This document shows positions 35,916 through 50,800 of a stretch of 64,000 nucleotides of DNA, piece after piece. The position numbers were made by a program, and so were the translations under genes. Below the pieces are notes generated by a model, which worked only from the letters and a program-made list of their open reading frames with translations, did not search any database and had not been told where the DNA came from. Position 1 is the stretch's first letter. Each line of letters begins with the position of its first letter. The stretch is from Isoperla grammatica (taxonomy: Eukaryota > Arthropoda > Insecta > Plecoptera > Perlodidae), in NCBI GenBank assembly GCA_945910005.1, contig OX246744.1, positions 38,927,200 to 38,991,199 of the forward strand, read 5' to 3'.

Positions 35916-36907
35916 ATAAGTACCCCTGAACACTCCTATATATGTTCAGTCATTATCATTATTATTTGTTATACCCTTTCAATAGACTTCCTACCAGAGT
36001 TAGTGTTTACATTAATTACATAAACCAACATCAACGTGTGCAGTCATCGCCGAGCACGGCTGATACTAACGAGTGTTTTTCTTAATTCTTCATTATTGAC
36101 TGTACTATTACGCTCACTCTGAACATTCCTATGGTTGTTTACGTACATGACGTCGTAAAGCCTTCGTCAACTGTCAACCTAAGTTGCCAGCACGGCAGGG
36201 ACAGACAAGGGTCTCTTGAACAACGCCTCAGTGACTTTACTAAATTATACTATTCATAACAATCATCTTATTGAATATTATTCTATTATCTGATGTTGTA
36301 AGTGTGAATTTTATTTCTCAATATCACCCTGCAATTTTTATTGTTGTTGTGGTAACCTTGGTACTGATGTTCGTGCTTCATCAAATTACACTTTTAATTA
36401 TTATCATCATAATATTGAATAAGTATCACATTATCTATCTTTGTCACAGAATTCTGTTTCTATTCTTATTATTTCCATTGTTTTTATTTATGTCACCGTG
36501 CGATCACTACGGTGTCATTTTGTCCCTTGTCTTTTGATTAAAAGATTATTTATAGTATACTGGGCCCGGATTCACAAGAGGTCTTAACTTCCTACACACA
36601 GCCCAATTGAAGGCTAATTTCGTGGAAATCACAGCGAACTTCAAATAGTGCAAGGCGGTGTTTTAGAGTTTAGTGTTTTGTTTCCTAATAGGTCCACATT
36701 TTACAAACAGACAAATATCCATGCCAAGGTAGGTAAACGATATCTATCACACTTCGAAGTCATAGACGTAGGAGGTACGACCAACTCAGACAGGATTTCG
36801 GTCTCTGTTTGTTATTTACTAGGGTTTCTTAGCGACGTCGAGTCGAGGCTATGTGTAGGTCCGTATCAGCCAAAGGCAAGCCATAATCTAGTGTCCTAAA
36901 GTTAGGC

Positions 36908-37468
36908 GACGTGTCCGAATTAAAAGTCTAAGGTCTAAGTCTAGGTCTAGGTCTAAGTCTAGGTCTTAATTATTTAGCATGTTCTAATTCTAATTCTGAG
37001 TGGATTTCGGACAGTACTAAACCTATTGCAGAGCCACCTATTGGGAGAAATTTGACCTAGAGCTGAAGCATTGGTTCACAACCTTCTCGACGGGTCAATC
37101 CGCGGATTGTACCGACGCCTTTGGAGGTTAGGAAATGTAAAAGTATTCATTTTCCAGTATCGATGCAGGTTTTAGGCTTTAGAGTAGGCCTATCACTGTT
37201 TACATTATAAAATAATACTGGAGGTATATGTATATAATAAACTTAAGTAACATTTCACTTTTCCGTCTTCCTTCTCGCAGCTGTTTTTTTTCGTCCGCCA
37301 TTTTAAGACTTATAACGAGCGTGCACTTTCGATTGCTAGGTCTAAACTTCGATTTAGACCTAGACTTAACGATTTCGGACAGTACTTTATACGTCACCGA
37401 TGGTTGATGACGTCAAATTTAGACTTAGACCTAGAGTTAGCAATGATAAAGAGGAATTCGGACACGTC
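36908..37468. mobile_element. Inverted-repeat element with GTCTAAG/CTTAGAC-rich ends
   Basis: Perfect 14 bp inverted ends GACGTGTCCGAATT. Just inside are repeats of AGTCTAGGTCTA and their complement (TTTAGACCTAGACTTA). Present only in the right arm. No protein. Confidence 0.65.
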
Positions 37469-37860
37469 CTCAGGTGTCTAATTTTTTAAGACAATCACCT
37501 TGTCAGTGGTGCCAACCCAATAACACTGATACCTGATACTGTCTTATCAGTCACTACATATGTATCATTGATAATCGTTTCCATCTATTGTTACTAATAC
37601 CCATGTTAACATTATTACCATTAATTACATTTATTAACTATCATCTAGTCGTATCATTATTAGCATATACAATTGTGACAGACTCTCTCTCTCTCTATGG
37701 TTTCTTGTTAAAAACAAGTGGAGCCCTACCAGTTCACATATACGTCTCTCATCAGGGTACGCCTGAACCTGACCCACCCCCCACCACTGCAGCTAGCCGG
37801 CACTCGATCGCCATCGAGTGTTTTCTGCTGTGGGCACGTAGCAACGAATATGTTCATGTT

Positions 37861-37918
<58 letters not shown>
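37861..37918. repeat. (GA)n microsatellite
   Basis: Mirror of the (TC)n tract at 20150-20181, but longer. Confidence 0.92.
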
Positions 37919-37923
<5 letters not shown>

Positions 37924-38270
37924 TAAACTTGAGGGAATCGGGATTTCACGTCTTCACCTGTTAGAGGACAAACATAAATGGGAGCTGGAGAAGATTTATC
38001 AATGTATTACAATATAGCAGTATAATATATTTTTTATTTTAACGGTAAACATATGTTTGTCTATCATTTTAATTTATACAAATGAGACCAGCAGATCTTG
38101 GATCTAAAGCATGTCTGCTCAAAACAAATACGCATAAAAATATCAAATTATTTCGACTTACATAAATCTTAAAATTATTGTTTTATTGTTTGAAGTAAAA
38201 AAAAGTGGTTTGACCAAGTATAGCATAAACACATTCACTGAATTAAACTTCTACCCTTCAGCTCGCACAC

Positions 38271-38884
38271 CTAGCCTTGCGCTCTCTGCAGCTGCAGCAG
38301 ACTTTCATTGCGTCGAGCTCGCTCGAATTCCAGTTCTTCTTCGGCGTTGATGCGCCAGGCCTCATCGGCTTTAGCCCGGTCTCGAGCCCCCTCGACCCCT
38401 AATTGGGCCGCAGTTGCATCAGACGCCTCTTTCTGGGCTCGAGAAGCCTCATATCTTGCGCTTGACTGGGCCGCCTCTAGGGTGACCTGAGCTAAGGAAG
38501 CATTTGACGCCGCCTCAGCCTTGGCCGTATCTAGAGTGACCTTGGCCGCCTCTAGGGTGACCTTAGCTAAGGAAGCATTTGACGCCGCCTCAGCCTTTGC
38601 CGCCTCGAGGGTGACCTTGGCCGTCTCGAGGGTGACGTTCGCGTGTTCCTCTGCCAGCTCCGCAGTCCTAGCCGCAGCCCCGGCCTCTCGAACACGGAGC
38701 TCGTACACCTCGTCCCGGGGACAAGAGGCGTTGTGAAGCCCCTTGTACTCCTGGCAGACACGACCCAGCATGCTTGCAGCCGGGCAGGAGGGGTCTAGGG
38801 CGGTGCTAGGGTCACGTGTTGTAGTGAGGGTCGCTCCAGGTGTAGCGCTGCTGACTGCAAGCGGCGTAGTTGCACTTACTGCTT
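38271..38884 (-). CDS. Exon: stalk and coiled coil, right copy
   Basis: Acceptor GGTTTCAG before 38884, phase 1; open to TAG at 38271-38273. Same stalk, three cysteines (DPSC, RVCQ, ASCP) and Ala/Glu/Lys-rich helix as the left copy. It has additional VTLETAK/VTLEAAK heptad units and the extra residues YEA before SRAQKEAS, where the left copy is shorter. It ends ...QRAQG, slightly upstream of the left stop because of a small indel. N-glycosylation motifs are conserved. Probably a multimerisation segment (inference). Confidence 0.83.
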
Positions 38885-41800
38885 CTGAAACCAAAGCAAA
38901 TGTTTTATGTATGATATTTTTGGGGAACCGTATAGCCTATCGTGGACAAATAATGCTGCAACTTCAAACTACTACTGCTACTGATGTTGAAAGAGAGACA
39001 TCACACAATTTGTTTAATACTTAACAGCTGAGTTTGTATAAGTCTGATGTTTATTTGACCACATTTTTCAGTGCAATTTAGTCTAGATTGTCATCATCAT
39101 CATCATTTCACGTGGCAATTTTGGACTAAGTTCAGAAGATATACACCTCTTTTCTACACTATGTGAAGAAATCACCTTGATAATGACAATGACTGCACTG
39201 TTATTGTTTATTTATACCCTCTACAGTATTTATTGGTCGATCGGACATCAAGGTCGATCGATAGACTCGAAATGTTGGCATCGAGCTAAGATTAGCCAGG
39301 GAACCTAGGAACCCCTTAAAGAAAATAATCTGTGCGACGAACTAGACTTAGCATTCATCAATCAACAGAAATAACAAAATTACTACTTCAATGTCATAAT
39401 CGGTTTCATAAGGTACGAATTATACATCTTCGACGACACCCATTGGGAGGCAGGTGTGAAGTGAGCAGATATCTTTAGTTCGACATAGTTTGAAGCTCTA
39501 CCCCGTAGTTACGTACCCAAGACCCAAGCATAACAAACATGACTGATTATAAATAATAATATAATAATAAGATTACATGTGTGTAAATATGATGTGATTG
39601 TCGGGTTGTAACGGGGGTAAGCGGTGGTCATATAGCGATGGAGAAAAGCAGCATCAAACTGAGAAAATAACAGTTCTACACAACATGTATACAAACATAA
39701 CTTACCAGTGAATGAGATCGTCTCCGTCGCCTCCAACGGCTGGACCAAGGTCACATGAGATACAACACACTTAAGGACCTTGCCGTTGACCTTTGTCTGG
39801 CGGGTGAGTATGAGTCTCTGCATGACAGATCCCTTCATCCAGGGCCACCTCCAAGCGTCCTGAGGTTTGCCTAGAAAGTCCACCACTGCGTCCTGGCGGA
39901 TTACGTCATCTCCCAGAATCCAGGATATGTGGGCGACAGGACGAGCCCCGGTCACCTCACAGGTGGCCGTGACGCTGGCCTCCGTGTAGACAACACTCAG
40001 GGTTGGTGCGCTAGGGGGACCTGAAGCATGACATAGCAACACTGAGACAAACAATCATCTAGCCTCGTGCAGCTCACAGGTGGCCGTGTAGACAACACTC
40101 AGGGTTGGGGCACTGGGGGGACCTGAAGCATGACATAGCAACACTGAGACATACAATCATCTAGCCTCGTGCAGCTCACAGGTGGCCGTGTAGACAACAC
40201 TCAGGGTTGGTGCGCTGGGGGGACCTGAAGCATGACATAGCAATACTGAAACATACAATCACCTAGCCTCGTGCAGCTCACAGGTGGCCGTGTAGACAAC
40301 ACTCAGGGTTGGTGCGCTGGGGGGACCTGAAGCATGACATAGCAATACTGAAACATACAATCACCTAGGCTCGTGCAGCTCACAGGTGGCCGTGTAGACA
40401 ACACTCAGGGTTGGTGTGCTGGGGGGACCTGAAGCATGACATAGCAATACTGAAACATACAATCACCTAGCCTCGTGCAGCTCACAGGTGGCCGTGTAGA
40501 CAACACTCAGGGTTGGTGTGCTGGGGGGACCTGAAGCATGACATAGCAATACTGAAACATACAATCACCTAGCCTCGTGCAGCTCACAGGTGGCCGTGTA
40601 GACAACACTCAGGGTTGGTGTGCTGGGGGGACCTGAAGCATGACATAGCAATACTGAAACATACAATCACCTAGCCTCGTGCAGCTCACAGGTGGCCGTG
40701 TAGACAACACTCAGGGTTGGTGTGCTGGGGGGACCTGAAGCATGACATAGCAATACTGAAACATACAATCACCTAGCCTCGTGCAGCTCACAGGTGGCCG
40801 TGTAGACAACACTCAGGGTTGGTGCGTCTGGGGGACCTGAAGCATGAGATAGCAACACGGAGACATACAATCACCTAGCCTCGTGCAGCTCACAGGTGGC
40901 CGTGTAGACAACACTCAGGGTTGGTGCGCTGGGGGGACCTGAAGCATGACATAGCAACACTGAGACATACAATCATCTAGCCTCGTGCAGCTCACAGGTG
41001 GCCGTGTAGACAACACTCAGGGTTGGTGCGTCTGGGGGACCTGAAGCATGAGATAGCAACACGGAGACATACAATCACCTAGCCTCGTGCAGCTCACAGG
41101 TGGCCGTGTAGACAACACTCTGGGTTGGTGCGCTGGGGGGACCTGAAGCATGACATAGCAACACTGAGACATACAATCATCTAGCCTCGTGCAGCTCACA
41201 GGTGGCCGTGTAGACAACACTCAGGGTTGGTGCGTCTGGGGGACCTGAAGCATGAGATAGCAACACGGAGACATACAATCACCTAGCCTCGTGCAGCTCA
41301 CAGGTGGCCGTGTAGACAACACTCAGGGTTGGTGCGTCTGGGGGACCTGAAGCATGAGATAGCAACACGGAGACATACAATCACCTAGCCTCGTGCAGCT
41401 CACAGGTGGCCGTGTAGACAACACTCAGGGTTGGTGTGCTGGGGGGACCTGAAGCATGACATAGCAATACTGAAACATACAATCACCTAGCCTCGTGCAG
41501 CTCACAGGTGGCCGTGTAGACAACACTCAGGGTTGGTGCGCTGGGGGGACCTGAAGCATGACATAGCAACACTGAGACATACAATCATCTAGCCTCGTGC
41601 AGCTCACAGATGGCCGTGTAGACAACACTCAGGGTTGGTGTGCTGGGGGGACCTGAAGCATGACATAGCAATACTGAGACATACAATCATCTAGCCTCGT
41701 GCAGCTCACAGGTGGCCGTGTAGACACCACTCAGGGTTGGTGCACTGAGGACACATGAAGCATGACATAGCAACACTGAGACATACAATCATCTTGCCTC

Positions 41801-44800
41801 GTGCAGCTCACAGGTGGCCGTGTAGACAACACTCAGGGTTGGTGCACTGGGGGGACCTGAAGCATGGCATAGCAACACTGAGACATACAATCATCTAGCC
41901 TCGTGCAGCTCACAGGTGGCCGTGTAGGCAACACTCAGGGTTGGTGCGTCTGGGGGACCTGAAGCATGACATAGCAACACTGAGACATACAATCATCTAG
42001 CCTCGTGCAGCTCACAGGTGGCCGTGTAGACAACACTCAGGGTTGGTGCGCTGGGGGGACCTGAAGCATGACATAGCAACACTGAGATATACAATCATCT
42101 AGCCTCGTGCAGCTCACAGGTGGCCGTGTAGACAACACTCAGGGTTGGTGCGCTGGGGGGACCTGAAGCATGACATAGCAACACTGAGATATACAATCAT
42201 CTAGCCTCGTGCAGCTCACAGGTGGCCGTGTAGACAACACTCAGGGTTGGTGCGCTGGGGGGACCTGAAGCATGACATAGCAACACTGAGACATACAATC
42301 ATCTAGCCTCGTGCAGCTCACAGGTGGCCGTGTAGACAACACTCAGGGTTGGTGCGCTGGGGGGACCTGAAGCATGACATAGCAACACTGAGATATACAA
42401 TCATCTAGCCTCGTGCAGCTCACAGGTGGCCGTGTAGACAACACTCAGGGTTGGTGCGCTGGGGGGACCTGAAGCATGACATAGCAACACTGAGATATAC
42501 AATCATCTAGCCTCGTGCAGCTCACAGGTGGCCGTGTAAACAACACTCAGGGTTGGTGCGCTGGGGGGACCTGAAGCATGACATAGCAACACTGAGACAT
42601 ACAATCATCTAGCCTCGTGCAGCTCACAGGTGGTCGTGTAGACAACACTCAGGGTTGGTGCGCTGGGGGGACCTGAAGCATGACATAGCAACACTGAGAC
42701 ATACAATCATCTAGCCTCGTGCAGCTCACAGGTGGCCGTGTAGACAACACTCAGGGTTGGTGCGCTGGGGACACATGAAGCATGACATAGCAACACTGAG
42801 ATATACAATCATCTAGCCTAGTGCAGCTCACAGGTGGCCGTGTAGACAACACTCAGGGTTGGTGCGCTGGGGGGACCTGAAGCATGACATAGCAACACTG
42901 AGACATACAATCACCTAGCCTCGTGCAGCTCACAGGTGGCCGTGTAGACAACACTCAGGGTTGGTGCGCTGGGGACACATGAAGCATGACATAGCAACAC
43001 TGAGACATACAATCATCTAGCCTAGTGCAGCTCACAGGTGGCCGTGTAGACAACACTCAGGGTTGGTGCGCTGGGGGGACCTGAAGCATGACATAGCAAC
43101 ACTGAGACATACAATCACCTAGCCTCGTGCAGCTCACAGGTGGCCGTGTAGACAACACTCAGGGTTGGTGCGCTGGGGACACATGAAGCATGACATAGCA
43201 ACACTGAGACATACAATCATCTAGCCTCGTGCAGCTCACAGGTGGTCGTGTAGACAACACTCAGGGTTGGTGCGCTGGGGGGACCTGAAGCATGACATAG
43301 CAACACTGAGACATACAATCACCTAGCCTCGTGCAGCTCACAGGTGGCCGTGTAGACAACACTCAGGGTTGGTGTGCTGGGGGGACCTGAAGCATGACAT
43401 AGCAATACTGAGACATACAATCATCTAGCCTCGTGCAGCTCACAGGTGGCCATGTAGACAACACTCAGGGTTGGTGCGCTGGGGGGACCTGAAGCATGAC
43501 ATAGCAACACTGAGACATACAATCACCTAGCCTCGTGCAGCTCACAGGTGGCCATGTAGACAACACTCAGGGTTGGTGCGCTGGGGACACATGAAGCATG
43601 ACATAGCAACACTGAGACATACAATCATCTAGCCTAGTGCAGCTCACAGGTGGCCGTGTAGACAACACTCAGGGTTGGTGCGCTGGGGGGACCTGAAGCA
43701 TGACATAGCAACACTGAGACATACAATCATCTAGCCTAGTGCAGCTCACAGGTGGCCATGTAGACAACACTCAGGGTTGGTGCGCTGGGGACACATGAAG
43801 CATGACATAGCAACACTGAGACATACAATCATCTAGCCTCGTGCAGCTCACAGGTGGCCGTGTAAACAACACTCAGGGTTGGTGCGCTGGGGACACATGA
43901 AGCATGACATAGCAACACTGAGACATACAATCATCTAGCCTAGTGCAGCTCACAGGTGGCCGTGTAGACAACACTCAGGGTTGGTGCGCTGGGGACACAT
44001 GAAGCATGACATAGCAACACTGAGACATACAATCATCTAGCCTAGTGCAGCTCACAGGTGGCCGTGTAGACAACACTCAGGGTTGGTGCGCTGGGGGGAC
44101 CTGAAGCATGACATAGCAACACTGAGACATACAATCATCTAGCCTAGTGCAGCTCACAGGTGGCCGTGTAGACAACACTCAGGGTTGGTGCGCTGGGGAC
44201 ACATGAAGCATGACATAGCAACACTGAGATATACAATCATCTAGCCTAGTGCAGCTCACAGGTGGCCGTGTAGACAACACTCAGGGTTGGTGCGCTGGGG
44301 GGACCTGAAGCATGACATAGCAACACTGAGACATACAATCATGTAGCCTCGTGCAGCTCACAGGTGGCCGTGTAGACAACACTCAGGGTTGGTGCGCTGG
44401 GGACACATGAAGCATGACATAGCAACACTGAGACATACAATCATGTAGCCTAGTGCAGCTCACAGGTGGCCGTGTAGACACCACTCAGGGTTGGTGCGCT
44501 GGGGACACATGAAGCATGACATAGCAACACTGAGACATACAATCATGTAGCCTAGTGCAGCTCACAGGTGGCCGTGTAGACAACACTCAGGGTTGGTGCG
44601 CTGGGGACACATGAAGCATGACATAGCAACACTGAGACATACAATCATGTAGCCTAGTGCAGCTCACAGGTGGCCGTGTAGACACCACTCAGGGTTGGTG
44701 CGCTGGGGACACATGAAGCATGACATAGCAACACTGAGACATACAATCATCTAGCCTAGTGCAGCTCACAGGTGGCCGTGTAGACAACACTCAGGGTTGG

Positions 44801-47800
44801 TGCGCTGGGGGGACCTGAAGCATGACATAGCAACACTGAGACATACAATCACCTAGCCTCGTGCAGCTCACAGGTGGCCGTGTAGACAACACTCAGGGTT
44901 GGTGCGCTGGGGACACATGAAGCATGACATAGCAACACTGAGACATACAATCATCTAGCCTCGTGCAGCTCACAGGTGGCCGTGTAGACAACACTCAGGG
45001 TTGGTGCGCTGAGGACACATGAAGCATGACATAGCAACACTGAGACATACAATCATCTAGCCTCGTGCAGCTCACAGGTGGCCGTGTAGACAACACTCAG
45101 GGTTGGTGCGCTGGGGACACATGAAGCATGACATAGCAACACTGAGATATACAATCATCTAGCCTAGTGCAGCTCACAGGTGGCCGTGTAAACAACACTC
45201 AGGGTTGGTGCGCTGGGGGGACCTGAAGCATGACATAGCAACACTGAGACATACAATCATCTAGCCTAGTGCAGCTCACAGGTGGCCGTGTAGACAACAC
45301 TCAGGGTTGGTGTGCTGGGGGGACCTGAAGCATGACATAGCAACACTGAGATATACAATCATCTAGCCTAGTGCAGCTCACAGGTGGCCGTGTAGACAAC
45401 ACTCAGGGTTGGTGCGCTGGGGGGACCTGAAGCATGACATAGCAACACTGAGCCACACAATCATCTAGCCTCGTGCAGCTCACAGGTGGCCGTGTAGACA
45501 ACACTCAGGGTTGGTGCGCTGGGGGGACCTGAAGCATGACATAGCAACACTGAGACATACAATCATGTAGCCTCGTGCAGCTCACAGGTGGCCGTGTAGA
45601 CAACACTCAGGGTTGGTGTGCTGGGGGGACCTGAAGCATGACATAGCAACACTGAGACATACAATCACCTAGCCTCGTGCAGCTCACAGGTGGCCGTGTA
45701 GACAACACTCAGGGTTGGTGCGCTGGGGGGACCTGAAGCATGACATAGCAACACTGAGACATACAATCACCTAGCCTCGTGCAGCTCACAGGTGGCCGTG
45801 TAGACAACACTCAGGGTTGGTGTGCTGGGGGGACCTGAAGCATGACATAGCAACACTGAGACATACAATCACCTAGCCTCGTGCAGCTCACAGGTGGCCG
45901 TGTAGACAACACTCAGGGTTGGTGTGCTGGGGGGACCTGAAGCATGACATAGCAACACTGAGACATACAATCACCTAGCCTCGTGCAGCTCACAGGTGGC
46001 CGTGTAGACAACACTCAGGGTTGGTGTGCTGGGGGGACCTGAAGCATGACATAGCAACACTGAGACATACAATCACCTAGCCTCGTGCAGCTCACAGGTG
46101 GCCGTGTAGACAACACTCAGGGTTGGTGTGCTGGGGGGACCTGAAGCACGACATAGCAATACTGAGACATACAATCACCTAGCCTCGTGCAGCTCACAGG
46201 TGGCCGTGTAGACAACACTCAGGGTTGGTGCGCTGGGGGGACCTGAAGCATGACATAGCAACACTGAGACATACAATCACCTAGCCTCGTGCAGCTCACA
46301 GGTGGCCGTGTAGACAACACTCAGGGTTGGTGTGCTGGGGGGACCTGAAGCATGACATAGCAACACTGAGACATACAATCACCTAGCCTCGTGCAGCTCA
46401 CAGGTGGCCGTGTAGACAACACTCAGGGTTGGTGCGCTGGGGGGACCTGAAGCATGACATAGCAACACTGAGACATACAATCACCTAGCCTCGTGCAGCT
46501 CACAGGTGGCCGTGTAGACAACACTCAGGGTTGGTGTGCTGGGGGGACCTGAAGCATGACATAGCAACACTGAGACATACAATCACCTAGCCTCGTGCAG
46601 CTCACAGGTGGCCGTGTAGACAACACTCAGGGTTGGTGCACTGGGGACACATGAAGCATGAGATAGCAACACTGAGACATACAATCACCTAGCCTCGTGC
46701 AGCTCACAGGTGGCCGTGTAGACACCACTCAGGGTTGGTGCGCTGGGGGGACCTGAAGCATGACATAGCAACACTGAGACATACAATCACCTAGCCTCGT
46801 GCAGCTCACAGGTGGCCGTGTAGACAACACTCAGGGTTGGTGCGCTGGGGGGACCTGAAGCATGACATAGCAACACTGAGACATACAATCATCTAGCCTC
46901 GTGCAGCTCACAGGTGGCCGTGTAGACAACACTCAGGGTTGGTGCGCTGGGGACACATGAAGCATGACATAGCAACACTGAGATATACAATCATCTAGCC
47001 TCGTGCAGCTCACAGGTGGCCGTGTAGACAACACTCAGGGTTGGTGCGCTGAGGACACATGAAGCATGACATAGCAACACTGAGACATACAATCATCTAG
47101 CCTTGTGCAGCTCACAGGTGGCCGTGTAGACAACACTCAGGGTTGGTGTGCTGGGGGGACCTGAAGCATGACATAGCAACACTGAGACATACAATCATCT
47201 AGCCTCGTGCAGCTCACAGGTGGCCGTGTAGACAACACTCAGGGTTGGTGCGCTGAGGACACATGAAGCATGACATAGCACCACTGACACATACAATCAT
47301 CCAGCCTCATGCAGCTCACAGGTGGTCGTGTAGACAACACTCAGGGTTGGTGCGCTGAGGACACATGAAGCATGACATAGCAACACTGAGACATACAATC
47401 ATCTAGCCTCGTGCAGCTCACAGGTGGCCGTGTAGACAACACTCAGGGTTGGTGCGCTGAGGACACATGAAGCATGACATAGCACCACTGACACATACAA
47501 TCATCCAGCCTCATGCAGCTCACAGGTGGTCGTGTAGACAACACTCAGGGTTGGTGCGCTGAGGACACATGAAGCATGACATAGCAACACTGAGACATAC
47601 AATCATCTAGCCTCGTGCAGCTCACAGGTGGCCGTGTAGACAACACTCAGGGTTGGTGCGCTGGGGGGACCTGAAGCATGACATAGCAACACTGAGACAT
47701 ACAATCATCTAGCCTCGTGCAGCTCACAGGTGGCCGTGTAGACAACACTCAGGGTTGGTGCGCTGAGGACACATGAAGCATGACATAGCAACACTGAGAC

Positions 47801-50800
47801 ATACAATCATCTAGCCTCGTGCAGCTCACAGGTGGCCGTGTAGACAACACTCAGGGTTGGTGCGCTGAGGACACATGAAGCATGACATAGCAACACTGAG
47901 ACATACAATCATCTAGCCTCGTGCAGCTCACAGGTGGCCGTGTAAACAACACTCAGGGTTGGTGCGCTGGGGACACATGAAGCATGACATAGCAACACTG
48001 AGACATACAATCATCTAGCCTCGTGCAGCTCACAGGTGGCCGTGTAGACAACACTCAGGGTTGGTGCGCTGAGGACACATGAAGCATGACATAGCAACAC
48101 TGAGACATACAATCATCTAGCCTCGTGCAGCTCACAGGTGGCCGTGTAGACAACACTCAGGGTTGGTGCGCTGAGGACACATGAAGCATGACATAGCAAC
48201 ACTGAGACATACAATCATCTAGCCTCGTGCAGCTCACAGGTGGCCGTGTAGACAACACTCAGGGTTGGTGCGCTGAGGACACATGAAGCATGACATAGCA
48301 ACACTGAGACATACAATCATCTAGCCTCGTGCAGCTCACAGGTGGCCGTGTAAACAACACTCAGGGTTGGTGCACTGGGGGGACCTGAAGCATGACATAG
48401 CAACACTGAGACATACAATCATGTAGCCTCGTGCAGCTCACAGGTGGCCGTGTAGACAACACTCAGGGTTGGTGCGCTGAGGACACATGAAGCATGACAT
48501 AGCAACACTGAGACATACAATCACCTAGCCTCGTGCAGCTCACAGGTGGCCGTGTAGACAACACTCAGGGTTGGTGCGCTGAGGACACATGAAGCATGAC
48601 ATAGCAACACTGAGACATACAATCATCTAGCCTCGTGCAGCTCACAGGTGGCCGTGTAGACAACACTCAGGGTTGGTGCGCTGAGGACACATGAAGCATG
48701 ACATAGCAACACTGAGACATACAATCATCTAGCCTCGTGCAGCTCACAGGTGGCCGTGTAGACAACACTCAGGGTTGGTGCGCTGGGGGGACCTGAAGCA
48801 TGACATAGCAACACTGAGACATACAATCATCTAGCCTCGTGCAGCTCACAGGTGGCCGTGTAGACAACACTCAGGGTTGGTGCGCTGGGGGGACCTGAAG
48901 CATGACATAGCAACACTGATACATACAATCACCTAGCCTCGTGCAGCTCACAGGTGGCCGTGTAAACAACACTCAGGGTTGGTGCGCTGAGGACACATGA
49001 AGCATGACATAGCAACACTGAGACATACAATCATCTAGCCTCGTGCAGCTCACAGGTGGCCGTGTAAACAACACTCAGGGTTGGTGCACTGGGGGGACCT
49101 GAAGCATGACATAGCAACACTGAGACATACAATCATGTAGCCTCGTGCAGCTCACAGGTGGCCGTGTTGGCAACACTCATGGTTTGTGCGCTAGGGGAAC
49201 CTGAAGCATGACATAGCAACACTGAGACATACAATCACCTAGCCTCGTGCAGCTCACAGGTGGCCGTGTAGACAACACTCAGGGTTGGTGTGCTGGGGGG
49301 ACCTGAAGCATGACATAGCAACACTGAGACATACAATCACCTAGCCTCGTGCAGCTCACAGGTGGCCGTGTAGACAACACTCATGGTTTGTGCGCTAGGG
49401 GAACCTGAAGCATGACATAGCAACACTGAGACATACAATCATCTAGCCTCGTGCAGCTCACAGGTGGCCGTGTAGACAACACTCAGGGTTGGTGCGTCTG
49501 GGGGGACCTGAAGCATGACATAGCAACACTGAGACATACAATCATCCAGCCTCGTGCAGCTCACAGGTGGCCGTGTAGACAACACTCAGGGTTGGTGCGC
49601 TGAGGACACATGAAGCATGACATAGCAACACTGAGACATACAATCATCTAGCCTCGTGCAGCTCATAGGTGGCCGTGTAGACAACACTCAGGGTTGGTGT
49701 GCTGGGAGGACATGAAGCATGACATAGCAACACTGAGACATACAATCACCTAGCCTCGTGCAGCTCACAGGTGGCCGTGTAGACAACACTCTGGGTTGGT
49801 GCGCTGGGGACACATGAAGCATGACATAGCAACACTGAGACATACAATCATCCAGCCTCGTGCAGCTCACAGGTGGCCGTGTAGACAACACTCAGGGTTG
49901 GTGTGCTGGGAGGACATGAAGCATGACATAGCAACACTGAGACATACAATCACCTAGCCTCGTGCAGCTCACAGGTGGCCGTGTAGACAACACTCAGGGT
50001 TGGTGTGCTGGGGGGACCTGAAGCATGACATAGCAACACTGAGACATACAATCACCTAGCCTCGTGCAGCTCATAGGTGGCCGTGTAGACAACACTCAGG
50101 GTTGGTGTGCTGGGAGGACATGAAGCATGACATAGCAACACTGAGACATACAATCACCTAGCCTCGTGCAGCTCATAGGTGGCCGTGTAGACAACACTCA
50201 GGGTTGGTGTGCTGGGAGGACATGAAGCATGACATAGCAACACTGAGACATACAATCACCTAGCCTCGTGCAGCTCACAGGTGGCCGTGTAGACAACACT
50301 CAGGGTTGGTGCGCTGGGGGGACCTGAAGCATGACATAGCAACACTGAGACATACAATCATCTAGCCTCGTGCAGCTCACAGGTGGCCGTGAAGACAACA
50401 CTCAGGGTTGGTGCGCTGGGGGGACCTGAAGCATGACATAGCAACACTGAGACATACAATCACCTAGCCTCGTGCAGCTCACAGGTGGCCGTGTAGACAA
50501 CACTCAGGGTTGGTGAACTGGGGGGACCTGAAGCATGACAAAGCAACACTGAGACATACAATCACCTAGCCTCGTGCAGCTCACAGGTGGCCGTGTAGAC
50601 AACACTCAGGGTTGGTGCGCTGGGGGGACCTGAAGCATGACATAGCAACACTGAGACATACAATCACCTAGCCTCGTGCAGCTCTCAGGTGGCCATGTAG
50701 ACAACACTCAGGGTTGGTGCGCTGGGAGGACCTGAAGCATGACATAGCAACACTGAGACATACAATCATCTAGCCTCGTGCAGCTCACAGGTGGCCGTGT

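Larger units (their letters stand above)
34720..37843. mobile_element. LTR-like element E, right-arm copy
   Basis: Starts TGTTATGGGC and ends GGGCACGTAGCA, flanked by ACGA on both sides (34716-34719 and 37844-37847), the complement of the left-arm duplication. It therefore inserted once before the arms were duplicated. It holds the 106 bp array and a short form of the CCCGGATT element. No coding region. Confidence 0.8.
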